The translations under genes were made by a program, and so were the position numbers. This document shows, in pieces, positions 27,292-35,939 of a stretch of DNA of 64,000 nucleotides. Each line of letters begins with the position of its first letter. Position 1 is the first letter of the stretch. This stretch comes from an uncultured Erythrobacter sp. (lineage in GTDB: Bacteria > Pseudomonadota > Alphaproteobacteria > Sphingomonadales > Sphingomonadaceae): positions 1,364,001 to 1,428,000 of the forward strand of contig CANNCZ010000001.1 of assembly GCA_947503275.1 (NCBI GenBank), written 5' to 3'. The notes under the pieces were generated by a model, which searched no databases, had not been told where the DNA came from, and was given only the letters and a program-made list of their open reading frames with translations.

Positions 27292-27368
27292 CGGGAAGTA
27301 GCGCAGCCTGGTAGCGCATCACACTGGGGGTGTGGGGGTCGCAGGTTCGAATCCTGTCTTCCCGACCA
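27292..27368 (+). tRNA. tRNA-Pro (GGG anticodon)
   Basis: A 77-base cloverleaf starting CGGGAAG and ending CTTCCCG-A-CCA. The anticodon loop CTGGGGG between TCACA and TGTGG gives GGG. D-arm GCGCAGCCTGGTAGCGC and T-loop GGTTCGAATCC are standard for tRNA-Pro. Confidence 0.96.
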
Positions 27369-27469
27369 GTGGAGCACTCATCACCCCATCGAACGCCCTT
27401 CATCGGAAACAGGTGACCGTTCGTCCCTTGATGCTGTCCATTTATGTCGAGGTTGCGCAAGGAACTTTC

Positions 27470-29593
27470 ATGCTTCCTTGGCGTTCCTGCTTTTCGATGA
27501 AACTCCGCTTTTCTTCTGCCCAGTTGCTCTTGGGAGCGACCGCACTGGCAGTCAGCCCAGCACAACTTGCTGCTAACACTGGCGAAGAAGCGCTCGATGA
27601 GACCGGAGAGGCATCTTCTGACGCCAACACACGGCGCACCTTCACACCAGAGGATTTTGCCCGCTTTGCCCCGCGCAGCGCGCTCGATATGGCGCGCCAG
27701 ATCCCCGGTTTCTCCATCGATGAAGGCGGCGGTGCACGTGGGTTGGGACAGGCGGACACCAATGTCCTGATCAACGGGCGGCGCATTTCGGGCAAGTCCA
27801 ACGGACCGGTTGAAGCGCTACAACGCATTCCAGCCGAAGAAGTCGTGCGATTGGAATTGGTGGACGGCGCCAGCCTTGATATTGGCGGGCTTAGCGGGCA
27901 AGTGCTCAATGTCATCACCAGCAGCACGGGCGGCATCACCGGACAGTTTCGCTATGCACCGCGCTTTCGCAGCAGAGGCACGCCAGCCCGGCTGTTCGAC
28001 GCATCCATTTCGCTCGCAGGCGGTGGGGCGAAAGATGAATGGACCCTAGCGCTGGAAAACGATTCCAACAGGCGCGGTAACGAGGGGATTGAGCGGGTTT
28101 TTGACGGCGCAGGCGCGCTGATCGACACACGCGACGAAAAAGCGAATTTCCGGTCAGACCGCATCAGTCTGTCAGGGTCTTACACCCGCATCGCCGACAA
28201 CGGGAACGTGTTGAACTTTACGGGCGAGGCTGTGGGTTTCATCTTTCGCCGCCGTGAAACCTCTTTGCGCAGCGGCACAATCGAGCAAACCGACCGCGAC
28301 CGCTTGTTCGCTGGCGGAGAAGATGAGGTGAATTTTGAAGTCGGACTGGACTATCAATTCGCCTTTGGCCCCGGCCAACTGAAACTCATCGGCCTGCACC
28401 GGTATGAAAACAGCCCAACCTTCTCCGAAGTCACGACCAATTTCGCCGATGGCAGCGCGCCTACCGGGTCGGTCTTTGATCGGCTCGCGGATGAATATGA
28501 GAGCATCGCGCGCGCCGAGTACAGCGTTAATGGATTAGGCGGAAATTTGCTCTTCGCTGCCGAAGGTGTTCGCAACATTTTGGATATCACGTCTTCTTTG
28601 CAAGAGCGCGATGACGCAGGCGCGTTGCAGCCTGTCGAACTGCTCGGCGCAAGCGCGCGCGTAGACGAAGACCGCGCCGAAATCAGCGCAACATATTCGC
28701 GCCCTCTTTCAAGCGCCCTCCAGTTCCAAGCTTCCGCCGGCGCCGAATATTCGCAGTTGAGCCAGAGCGGCGCGTTTGGTCAGACCCGCACATTCTACCG
28801 GCCAAAGGGTTTCGTCTCACTCGATTGGAAAGTCAGCAATGGCGTCAACATATCGGGCCGAGTTGAACGCGAAGTTGGCCAGCTCAATTTCGTCGACTTC
28901 CTAAGCTCGGTTGATCTCAATCAAGAGCGCGAAAACGTCACCAATGCCGATCTCGTGCCGCAACAAAGCTGGGTCTTTGAGGTTGAGACAACTTTGGGTT
29001 TGGGTACGCTGGGTTCGCTCAATTTGCGCACGTTTTACGAAGACATCACTGACATCGTTGACCAAATCCCGATCGCTGGCGGCGGGCAAGCACCGGGCAA
29101 TATCGCGTCGGCTGAATTCTATGGAATGAATGGCAATCTAACGCTGCTGTCGGAGGGCATCGGATGGAACGGCACACGGCTGGATCTAGAGCTAGATCTC
29201 ACGGACTCGTCGGTTCTCGACCCGCTGCTCGGCACACCGCGCAAGTTGTCGCGCAACACGCTTGCTGAGCTTGAGGTCGATCTGCGTCACGATTTCCCCA
29301 GCTCAGTATGGGCGATTGGCGGCGGTGTGCGCTGGCAGGATGAAGCCGATGACGTTCGCATTGATGAAGTGTCGGCGCGCCGCGAGCCGTTTGGCTTTGT
29401 CTCCGCCTTTGTCGAAAATAAGGATGTACGCGGCCTCACCATGCGCGCCAGCGTCGCCAATCTGACCAATCGCGCTGATCTGTTTACACGCACCGTGTTC
29501 ACCGACCGCGCGGCTGGACAGGTAGATTTCGTAGAGGACCGCGACCGCAGATTTGGCACGATCTTCACACTGGCGATTGAAGGTTCGTTCTAA
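27470..29593 (+). CDS. TonB-dependent receptor-like outer-membrane protein
   Basis: A 707-residue outer-membrane protein: signal peptide followed by a plug domain (DMARQIPGFSIDEGGGARGLGQ, VLINGRRISGKS, EEVVRLELVDGAS) and a long beta-barrel ending in a C-terminal Phe (LAIEGSF), as expected for barrel insertion. I see no clear TonB box, and the plug is short, so it may be an atypical member. The ATG at 27470 has an AAGGAA ribosome site; a second ATG at 27497 is in frame. Substrate unknown. Confidence 0.85.
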   Translation: MLPWRSCFSMKLRFSSAQLLLGATALAVSPAQLAANTGEEALDETGEASSDANTRRTFTPEDFARFAPRSALDMARQIPGFSIDEGGGARGLGQADTNVLINGRRISGKSNGPVEALQRIPAEEVVRLELVDGASLDIGGLSGQVLNVITSSTGGITGQFRYAPRFRSRGTPARLFDASISLAGGGAKDEWTLALENDSNRRGNEGIERVFDGAGALIDTRDEKANFRSDRISLSGSYTRIADNGNVLNFTGEAVGFIFRRRETSLRSGTIEQTDRDRLFAGGEDEVNFEVGLDYQFAFGPGQLKLIGLHRYENSPTFSEVTTNFADGSAPTGSVFDRLADEYESIARAEYSVNGLGGNLLFAAEGVRNILDITSSLQERDDAGALQPVELLGASARVDEDRAEISATYSRPLSSALQFQASAGAEYSQLSQSGAFGQTRTFYRPKGFVSLDWKVSNGVNISGRVEREVGQLNFVDFLSSVDLNQERENVTNADLVPQQSWVFEVETTLGLGTLGSLNLRTFYEDITDIVDQIPIAGGGQAPGNIASAEFYGMNGNLTLLSEGIGWNGTRLDLELDLTDSSVLDPLLGTPRKLSRNTLAELEVDLRHDFPSSVWAIGGGVRWQDEADDVRIDEVSARREPFGFVSAFVENKDVRGLTMRASVANLTNRADLFTRTVFTDRAAGQVDFVEDRDRRFGTIFTLAIEGSF

Positions 29594-29627
29594 GCATCCT
29601 ACTCGGCTCAATCAGAGAGGATTTGCT

Positions 29628-30509
29628 ATGACCCAAACCACAGGATTGCGAATGCGCAGCTGGCTTTTTGCCCCCGGCGATAGCGAAAAGAAGATGGGTA
29701 AGGCGATTGCTAGCGATGCCGATATCGCGCTGCTCGACCTAGAGGATTCGGTGGTGCCTGATCGTAAGGCAGAGGCCCGTGCGATGGTTGCCGCCGCGAT
29801 TGGTAATGCCCCCAACAAGTCGCGCGTTTGGGTTCGTGTGAATCCGCTCTCTGGCGGCCTAACCGAAGCAGATTTGGACACAGTTATCGCTGCTGGTCCG
29901 GGAGGTGTATTCTTGCCCAAAGCAGAGGGTGGCCACGACGTCAAAACCCTCGATGCGATGCTCACTGCGCGTGAAAAAGCCGCTGGTATTGCGCTCGGAT
30001 CGACCAAAGTCGCTGCATTGGTGACCGAAACCGCCGCCGCCATGTTCACCACCGGCACCTATGACGGCGTGCCGCGTTTGGTCGCGATGAGCTGGGGCGC
30101 AGAGGATTTATCGAGCGAGCTGGGCGCACGCGAACAACGCGGCCCCGATGGCGAATACGGCCATGTCTATGAAATGGCGCGCAGCCTGTGCCTGCTCGGC
30201 GCGGTCAAAGCAGGCGTTGCCCCGATTGAGACCGTCCAACCAGAATTCCGCGATCTCGAGGCGTTGGAAATCCGCGCCCGCAGCGTCCGTGCGCAGGGGT
30301 TCCGCGGGATGCTAGCGATCCACCCCGCACAAGTTGCCCCAATCAATGCAGCCTTCACCCCCAGCGCCGAAGAGCTAGCCCATGCTCGCGCTGTGGTTCA
30401 GGCCTTCGCCGATAATCCCGATGCAGGCACTGTGGCGATGGACGGCAATATGCTCGACCGCCCGCACCTCGCATTGGCACAGCGTCTGCTGGCGGAAGTG
30501 GGTGCATAA
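29628..30509 (+). CDS. HpcH/HpaI aldolase-citrate lyase family CoA-ester lyase
   Basis: A 293-residue TIM-barrel lyase of the CitE/malyl-CoA lyase group. Conserved parts are RSWLFAPGDSEKKMGKA, ADIALLDLEDSVVPDRKAEAR (metal-near Asp/Glu), RVNPLSGG, VFLPKAEGGHDV, ALVTETAAAMF (metal-binding Glu) and MSWGAEDLSSELGA (Asp). It should cleave or form a CoA ester such as malyl- or citramalyl-CoA; the substrate cannot be settled from sequence. Start at ATG 29628 after AGAGAGG. Confidence 0.88.
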   Translation: MTQTTGLRMRSWLFAPGDSEKKMGKAIASDADIALLDLEDSVVPDRKAEARAMVAAAIGNAPNKSRVWVRVNPLSGGLTEADLDTVIAAGPGGVFLPKAEGGHDVKTLDAMLTAREKAAGIALGSTKVAALVTETAAAMFTTGTYDGVPRLVAMSWGAEDLSSELGAREQRGPDGEYGHVYEMARSLCLLGAVKAGVAPIETVQPEFRDLEALEIRARSVRAQGFRGMLAIHPAQVAPINAAFTPSAEELAHARAVVQAFADNPDAGTVAMDGNMLDRPHLALAQRLLAEVGA

Positions 30510-30592
30510 CAAAGCTATTTGGCAAACACGTTTTCCTACGTGAACCAACTTGGTTATTTGTCGTGCGACTCGCAAATAGGAGCGCGCATCTC

Positions 30593-31006
30593 ATGGCCAT
30601 TCTCGAAACCCTTATCGGTCCGATCACTTCGATACTCGATAAGATCATCCCCGATAAAGAGGCCCGTGCGAAGGCGCAGTTTGAGCTGCTAAAGCTCGAA
30701 AGGACGCAGGAGATGGCGCTCATCGAGGCGCGGCTGCAAGCGATTGTGGCCGAAGCGCAATCATCCGACCCCTGGACCAGCCGCGCGCGCCCCAGCTTTC
30801 TATATGTGATGTATGTCCTGATCCTGACGGCGCTGCCGATGGGTCTACTCAGTGCGTTTAACCCTGCTGCCGCCAGCGATATTGCGCAGGGCATGAACGC
30901 CTATCTCGCTGGCCTGCCCGACCCGCTATATGCGCTGTTTGGCACCGGCTATCTCGGCTACACTGCCGCACGCCAATGGGGCAAAGTAAAGGGTGTCGAC
31001 AAATAG
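30593..31006 (+). CDS. Holin-like protein (3TM holin family)
   Basis: A 137-residue small membrane protein: a charged, helical N-terminal half (DKIIPDKEARAKAQFELLKLE), then SRARPSFLYVMYVLILTALPMGLLSAF and a second hydrophobic region near YALFGTGYLGYTAARQWGK. This pattern fits the phage/GTA-type holin family. No endolysin or phage gene lies nearby, so it is an orphan copy. An AGGAGCGCG ribosome site precedes the ATG at 30593. Confidence 0.75.
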   Translation: MAILETLIGPITSILDKIIPDKEARAKAQFELLKLERTQEMALIEARLQAIVAEAQSSDPWTSRARPSFLYVMYVLILTALPMGLLSAFNPAAASDIAQGMNAYLAGLPDPLYALFGTGYLGYTAARQWGKVKGVDK

Positions 31007-31087
31007 GCATAAGATAACGCGCGCAGCTCAGGTTAAAGGAGCAGTAACCGATCCTGCGTAGAAGCTCCCACTAAAGGGGCAAATTTC

Positions 31088-31495
31088 GTGATCCAACTGA
31101 TCTATACCAGCTGCGCAGAACGCTCTGTCGATTCGCGTGACGTCTTCAAGATCATTGAAGTGTCGGCGAAGAACAACGCACGCGACAGCCTCACGGGATT
31201 TCTCATTTTCGCAGATCACCGCTTCTTTCAACTGATCGAGGGGCCGGCCGACGCAGTAGAAAATCTTCTCAACAAGCTTGGCGATGACCCACGGCACACG
31301 CAGATCGAGATTTTGAAGCGCGAAACCCTTGAAAAGCGGGCCTTTCCCAAATGGACAATGAAGCGACTGATGCCCAACGCAGCATCGCTTTCCTTGGCCG
31401 ATGAGATCAGCGGATTTGCCGATACACCGCCCCATGTAAAACAAGCCGTCGATGAATTTCTAAAGTCTGCCCGGATGCCCAGCACCGCGGACTAA
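31088..31495 (+). CDS. BLUF-domain blue-light photoreceptor
   Basis: A 135-residue short BLUF protein that should bind FAD and sense blue light. The key residues match the AppA spacing exactly: Tyr6 (LIYTS), Asn30 (KNNARDSLTG), Gln48 (FFQLIEG) and Trp89 (FPKWTM), equivalent to Tyr21, Asn45, Gln63 and Trp104. There is no output domain, only a short C-terminal helix, so it must act through a partner. GTG start at 31088 after AAAGGGG. Confidence 0.93.
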   Translation: MIQLIYTSCAERSVDSRDVFKIIEVSAKNNARDSLTGFLIFADHRFFQLIEGPADAVENLLNKLGDDPRHTQIEILKRETLEKRAFPKWTMKRLMPNAASLSLADEISGFADTPPHVKQAVDEFLKSARMPSTAD

Positions 31496-31534
31496 CGCCT
31501 TCACCCGGTCGCAGCGACACGCTATCGGAATGGC

Positions 31535-31987
31535 ATGACCAATCCCGCTTCCAACACAGTTTTTGTCCTCAACGGACCCAATCTCAATCTGCTCGGCCTG
31601 CGCGAGCCGGAGATTTATGGGTCGACGACACTCGATGAAATTGCCGGAATGCTCGAAGATCGCGCACTGGAGCTGGGTCTGACCATCGATATGCGCCAGA
31701 CCAATCACGAAGGGATGTTGGTCGATTGGTTGCATGAGGCGCAGGCCGAAGGCGCGCGGGCAGTGTTGCTGAATGCGGCGGCCTACACCCACACTTCCAT
31801 CGCGCTGCTCGATGCGATCAAGGCGATCCAAACCCCTGTTATCGAAGTGCATTTGTCCGACCCTAAGACGCGCGAGGAATTCCGTCATACGTCTTTTGTG
31901 GGGATGGCCGCGGCCAAAACAGTCGAAGGCCAAGGCGCCGATTCCTACCGCATCGCATTGGAAGCCGTAGCGTCAGGCGATATCTGA
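31535..31987 (+). CDS. aroQ: Type II 3-dehydroquinate dehydratase
   Basis: A 150-residue dodecameric enzyme of the shikimate pathway converting 3-dehydroquinate to 3-dehydroshikimate. It shows LNGPNLNLLGLREPEIYG with the catalytic Tyr, NHEGMLVDWLHEA, LNAAAYTHTSIAL (catalytic His/Asn region) and EVHLSDPKTREEFRHTSF. It precedes accB-accC, a common alphaproteobacterial order. Confidence 0.96.
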   Translation: MTNPASNTVFVLNGPNLNLLGLREPEIYGSTTLDEIAGMLEDRALELGLTIDMRQTNHEGMLVDWLHEAQAEGARAVLLNAAAYTHTSIALLDAIKAIQTPVIEVHLSDPKTREEFRHTSFVGMAAAKTVEGQGADSYRIALEAVASGDI

Positions 31988-32080
31988 GGTCGGAGCAATA
32001 TTCGACAAAACGCAAGGATTGCCACTTGCCAGCCGCAATTGGCGGCAATAGTCACGATGGAAACGACATAAGGGGCATGC

Positions 32081-32572
32081 ATGGCTGACAAAAAGCCAAG
32101 TGCGGGGCAAATGCCCAGCATGAATATCGACACTTCGCTGGTTCGGGAGCTCGCAGAGCTTTTAGACAAAACTGGCCTGACCGAAATCGAAGTAGAGGAT
32201 AATGATCGCAAGATCCGCGTCGCTCGCGGCGGTGGTGTGGTCTCCGCAGCGGTCGCAGCTCCCGCTCCGATAACAGCAGCAGCGCCAGCCCCCGCAGCGG
32301 CAGCGCCTGCGCCAGAAGCAGCGCCGGCAGACGATCATGCCGATGCATTCAAGTCTCCCATGGTCGGAACCGTCTATCTTGCGGCGGAACCGGGCGCGGC
32401 TAACTTTATCAAGGTCGGTGACAGCGTTGCTGAGGGTGACACATTGCTGATCGTTGAGGCGATGAAGGTTATGAACCCTATCGCCGCTGACAAAGCGGGC
32501 ACGGTCAAAGCGATCCTGGTTGAGAACGCTCAGCCGGTCGAATTTGACCAGCCGCTTGTTGTTATCGGGTAA
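32081..32572 (+). CDS. accB: Biotin carboxyl carrier protein of acetyl-CoA carboxylase
   Basis: A 163-residue carrier that is biotinylated on Lys in the EAMKVMN motif near residue 128. The N-terminal part ([20 protein letters not shown]) and an Ala/Pro-rich linker (residues ~60-85) lead to the lipoyl-like domain starting [10 protein letters not shown]. Six bases before accC, forming an operon for fatty-acid initiation. Confidence 0.97.
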   Translation: MADKKPSAGQMPSMNIDTSLVRELAELLDKTGLTEIEVEDNDRKIRVARGGGVVSAAVAAPAPITAAAPAPAAAAPAPEAAPADDHADAFKSPMVGTVYLAAEPGAANFIKVGDSVAEGDTLLIVEAMKVMNPIAADKAGTVKAILVENAQPVEFDQPLVVIG

Positions 32573-32578
32573 TCCATC

Positions 32579-33928
32579 ATGGGCATTACCCGCATATTGA
32601 TCGCCAATCGCGGCGAAATCGCGCTGCGCATCCACCGTGCGGCGCATGAAATGGGGATTGAGACGGTCGCGGTGCACTCCACCGCCGATGCCGAAGCAAT
32701 GCATGTGCGGTTGGCCGACCATGCCGTTTGCATCGGCCCACCCTCTGCCACAGACAGCTATCTCAACATGGCCAATATCATATCGGCCGCTGAAGTGGCC
32801 GAATGCGATGCGATCCATCCCGGCTATGGCTTTCTGTCCGAAAACGCCAAATTTGCAGAGATCGTAGAGGCGCATGACCTTGCGTGGATCGGGCCAAAGC
32901 CTGAGCATATCCGTACAATGGGCGACAAGGTTGAGGCCAAACGATCAGCTGGCGCTCTAGGCTTGCCGCTGGTTCCTGGATCAGACGGCGCGATTGACGA
33001 CCCTGAAGAGGGAAAGCGGGTCGCCGCAGAAGTCGGCTATCCTGTCATTATCAAAGCCGCCAGCGGTGGCGGTGGTCGCGGAATGAAGGTCTGCGAAAGC
33101 GAGGACCAGCTCGAAACGCTGATGAAACAGGCGGGCAGCGAGGCGAAAGCCGCGTTCGGCGATGCGACCGTCTATATCGAGAAATATCTCGGCAATCCGC
33201 GCCATATCGAATTCCAAGTGTTCGGCGACGGCAATGGCGCTGCGATCCATTTGGGAGAGCGCGATTGCTCCCTTCAACGCCGCCACCAAAAAGTGCTCGA
33301 AGAGGCTCCCTCCCCTGTCATCAGCGAAGATGAGCGGATGCGGATGGGAGAAGTGTGCTCCAAAGCGATGCGCGACATGGCCTATCGTGGCGCTGGCACG
33401 ATTGAGTTCCTGTGGGAAAACGGCGAGTTCTATTTCATCGAAATGAACACGCGGCTTCAGGTGGAACACCCCGTGACCGAAGCGATCACCGGGGTCGATC
33501 TGGTGCGCGAACAAATCCGCATCGCGGCTGGTAAACCGCTCTCCGTCTCGCAAGAGGATCTGGAGTTTAACGGCCACGCTATCGAATGCCGGATCAATGC
33601 CGAGGACCCGTTCACCTTCGCCCCGTCACCGGGCAAGGTTACCTATTATCACCCGGCTGGCGGAATGCATGTGCGGGTCGATAGCGGGCTGTATGCGGGC
33701 TATTCCATTCCCCCGTATTACGACAGCATGATCGCCAAATTGATCGTCTATGGCCGCAACCGCGAAGGATGCATCATGCGCCTGCGCCGCGCACTCGAAG
33801 AAATGGTGGTTGAAGGGGTCAAAACCAACATCCCGCTGCACCAGGAATTGCTGCGTCAAGACGACGTTCTTCATGGTGACTATTCTATCAAATGGCTCGA
33901 AGAATGGCTTGAGAAACGCGAAGGCTGA
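32579..33928 (+). CDS. accC: Biotin carboxylase subunit of acetyl-CoA carboxylase
   Basis: A 449-residue ATP-grasp enzyme that carboxylates biotin on AccB using bicarbonate and ATP. Recognised parts: ILIANRGEIALRI, HPGYGFLSENAKFAEI, the glycine-rich ASGGGGRGMKV loop, HIEFQVFGD, FIEMNTRLQVEHPVTE and ECRINAEDP. Full length; directly downstream of accB. Confidence 0.98.
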   Translation: MGITRILIANRGEIALRIHRAAHEMGIETVAVHSTADAEAMHVRLADHAVCIGPPSATDSYLNMANIISAAEVAECDAIHPGYGFLSENAKFAEIVEAHDLAWIGPKPEHIRTMGDKVEAKRSAGALGLPLVPGSDGAIDDPEEGKRVAAEVGYPVIIKAASGGGGRGMKVCESEDQLETLMKQAGSEAKAAFGDATVYIEKYLGNPRHIEFQVFGDGNGAAIHLGERDCSLQRRHQKVLEEAPSPVISEDERMRMGEVCSKAMRDMAYRGAGTIEFLWENGEFYFIEMNTRLQVEHPVTEAITGVDLVREQIRIAAGKPLSVSQEDLEFNGHAIECRINAEDPFTFAPSPGKVTYYHPAGGMHVRVDSGLYAGYSIPPYYDSMIAKLIVYGRNREGCIMRLRRALEEMVVEGVKTNIPLHQELLRQDDVLHGDYSIKWLEEWLEKREG

Positions 33929-33986
33929 CAAGCGCTTTTAATTGCCATACATTGCAGCATTGCTTTTTTGGGGGGGGCTGCGGATT

Positions 33987-35126
33987 GTGACAAGAAGGGC
34001 TCTTGATCGGTCTTTGAGATTGGGTTCGGGAATTGTGTCCCTTGCGCTTTTGACGAGCTGCATGAGCTCTGATGATGCGGCCACGGGCGCCTACGCTGAA
34101 CCTCTCGCTGTACCGGTAATGATGGAGGCAGCTGAACCGAGCAGCCCTCAAGCCACCCCGCCGCCCGTGCCAACCCAGGCTGTGCGCCCCAGTTTGGATC
34201 GCATGCCCCCGACCGCCGCGCCCCGCCCAGCTGCACCGCCACCACCACCGCCTCCTAGCAGTTCTCGCAATTCGATCCGTTTTGGAGCCGCCGGCGTGTT
34301 TCGCGGTGGCTCGGCTCCGTCCGGCACTACTTCGGGTGCGCAATTGACCGTAAGGGGATCGAATTTTTCGGTCCCCGGCAACGATACTCCCGCGCCCCCG
34401 GCAGCTTTAACCCCGCCACCCTTAGATGGCCCCGCGACCGGGCAATCCGCAGCTGTCGCGGGAACAGATCCGTGTTCTGCACCCCCTCCACCGGGATTGA
34501 ACCTACCCGCTTATCAACCATGGCCGCCTGAAGAGGCTTCATCGCGAGTTGCCCTTGACCGCCTAATCGGACCGCGCGGTAGTCTGTCGCTTTACGATAC
34601 GGGTGAATTGCTGCGAGAGGCGCTGAACCAGTCGGGTTATCAGCAGCATGCGTTCTATGCGGTCCCGGGCGGTTTTATCCTTGTGACGGAGACCGAGCGC
34701 ACCGATCCCGAAGGCAATGGTGTCAATGGGATCGGCCGTTATCAAAGGCCGGGGGAGGATCGCACAGGCTTTCTGGTGTCCATTCGCGACCTGTTTCTTG
34801 AGCGGCCTGAAACCCATTACCGTTATCTCGCCATCGTCGTGACGGATCAGCCTTTCTGCGCATCGCAGGAGACGTTGACGTTGGAAGAGGCGGCACAGCG
34901 AGTGCGCCGCGGACTGACCGATTTGACGCAAGAAACTCGCGATATCGCCTTCGCTGACCGCTATCGGGTCACGGCGTTGATCTACGAATTCGTCAATGAC
35001 GGGGTCGGCTATGATCTCACTATGGTGGCGCCGGGTAGGATTCCACCGCAAGATCATTTGGCGTTGTCTGGCCTGTCAGAGACCATTCCGACCGTCTTCG
35101 CTCAAGCTAATAGGGCCTCCCACTGA
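33987..35126 (+). CDS. Proline-rich lipoprotein paired with a TIR protein
   Basis: A 379-residue predicted lipoprotein from a GTG at 33987, which follows a GGGGGGG ribosome site; the lipobox is LALLTSC. Residues ~35-180 are Pro/Ala-rich and probably disordered (including a run of prolines), long enough to cross the periplasm. The C-terminal ~200 residues look globular, with alternating strands and helices (LGLYDT-type SLSLYDTGELLREALNQSGY, GFILVTETERTDPEG, YRYLAIVVTDQPFC), and keep one Cys pair with the segment before it. I do not recognise the domain. Its stop codon overlaps the TIR gene's start (TGATG). Confidence 0.8.
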   Translation: MTRRALDRSLRLGSGIVSLALLTSCMSSDDAATGAYAEPLAVPVMMEAAEPSSPQATPPPVPTQAVRPSLDRMPPTAAPRPAAPPPPPPPSSSRNSIRFGAAGVFRGGSAPSGTTSGAQLTVRGSNFSVPGNDTPAPPAALTPPPLDGPATGQSAAVAGTDPCSAPPPPGLNLPAYQPWPPEEASSRVALDRLIGPRGSLSLYDTGELLREALNQSGYQQHAFYAVPGGFILVTETERTDPEGNGVNGIGRYQRPGEDRTGFLVSIRDLFLERPETHYRYLAIVVTDQPFCASQETLTLEEAAQRVRRGLTDLTQETRDIAFADRYRVTALIYEFVNDGVGYDLTMVAPGRIPPQDHLALSGLSETIPTVFAQANRASH

Positions 35127-35812
35127 TGCGCGTGTTCGTCAGCTATCGGCGATCAGACAGTAAGGATATTGCTGCGCGCATTGCCGATAATCTGGCGATG
35201 GAACCGCAGATTGATGACATATTCCTCGATGTGGATTCCATTGCGCACGGAGAGGTCTTTCCAGATCGCCTCAACAGCGAGATCGCGCGCGCAGACGTAA
35301 TCCTCGCTGTGATCGGTCCGCGCTGGCAGGGCGCCATTGCCGACAATGACCAGCCGCGCATTTTCAGCGAGAAGGATTTTGTCAGGCGCGAGATTGAAAC
35401 CGCGCTGCAAAGCAATAAGCGGGTGATACCTTGTCTGGTTGACGACGCGGTCATGCCGGGTGCGGATGACCTTCCCCCCAGCATCGCCGCACTTGCAGAG
35501 CGCAACGCGATCACTTTGCGCCACACAAGTTTCCGGGTCGACCTCGACATTCTGTCCGACTCGATCCTGAAAAGGGAACGGGTTTCCAGACGCTCCAGAG
35601 GCCGTGTTGCAATGGGGGCAGCGTGGCGGTTCGCCTCTGGGATCGCGCTGGCGGCACTCGTCGCGATCGCCATCGCGTGGACAGGGGTTCGCACATTGCA
35701 AATGCCGCTCGAGACTATTCTGGGCGGTCGCATCATGCTGTCGATTTTTCTGCTGGTGCTTTTTGTCGCTTTCCAGTTCGCGACCTATCGATTTGTAAGA
35801 CGCTTCATCTAA
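35126..35812 (+). CDS. TIR-domain protein with two C-terminal membrane helices
   Basis: A 228-residue protein: residues 1-~140 form a bacterial TIR domain (VFVSYRRSDSKDIAARIADNL, IFLDVDSIAHGEVFPDRL, ADVILAVIGPRW), followed by a basic linker (RERVSRRSRGR) and two membrane helices (about 168-187 and 200-221). Aligned by eye to SARM1, the catalytic Glu position (FEDKL) reads FPDRL, so NAD cleavage is doubtful. TIR domains serve as NADases or adaptors in defence and signalling. The start overlaps the upstream lipoprotein stop, so the two are translated together and probably act together at the membrane. Confidence 0.88.
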   Translation: MRVFVSYRRSDSKDIAARIADNLAMEPQIDDIFLDVDSIAHGEVFPDRLNSEIARADVILAVIGPRWQGAIADNDQPRIFSEKDFVRREIETALQSNKRVIPCLVDDAVMPGADDLPPSIAALAERNAITLRHTSFRVDLDILSDSILKRERVSRRSRGRVAMGAAWRFASGIALAALVAIAIAWTGVRTLQMPLETILGGRIMLSIFLLVLFVAFQFATYRFVRRFI

Positions 35813-35939
35813 CGAACATGCCGTGCCCATGCGCACAGCCGCACGCTCACTCGATCGCGGGAACCGCGCTCGCTAGCGGAGCGTTACTAGCAAGAATGCC
35901 GGGCACCCGGCGTGCTCTTGCGGGATCGAGAGTTTTCCA

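Noticed and set aside
27098..27565. Minus-strand frame with [15 protein letters not shown]
   Set aside because: It is the antisense of tRNA-Pro(GGG), a known spurious peptide, and overlaps the receptor gene start.
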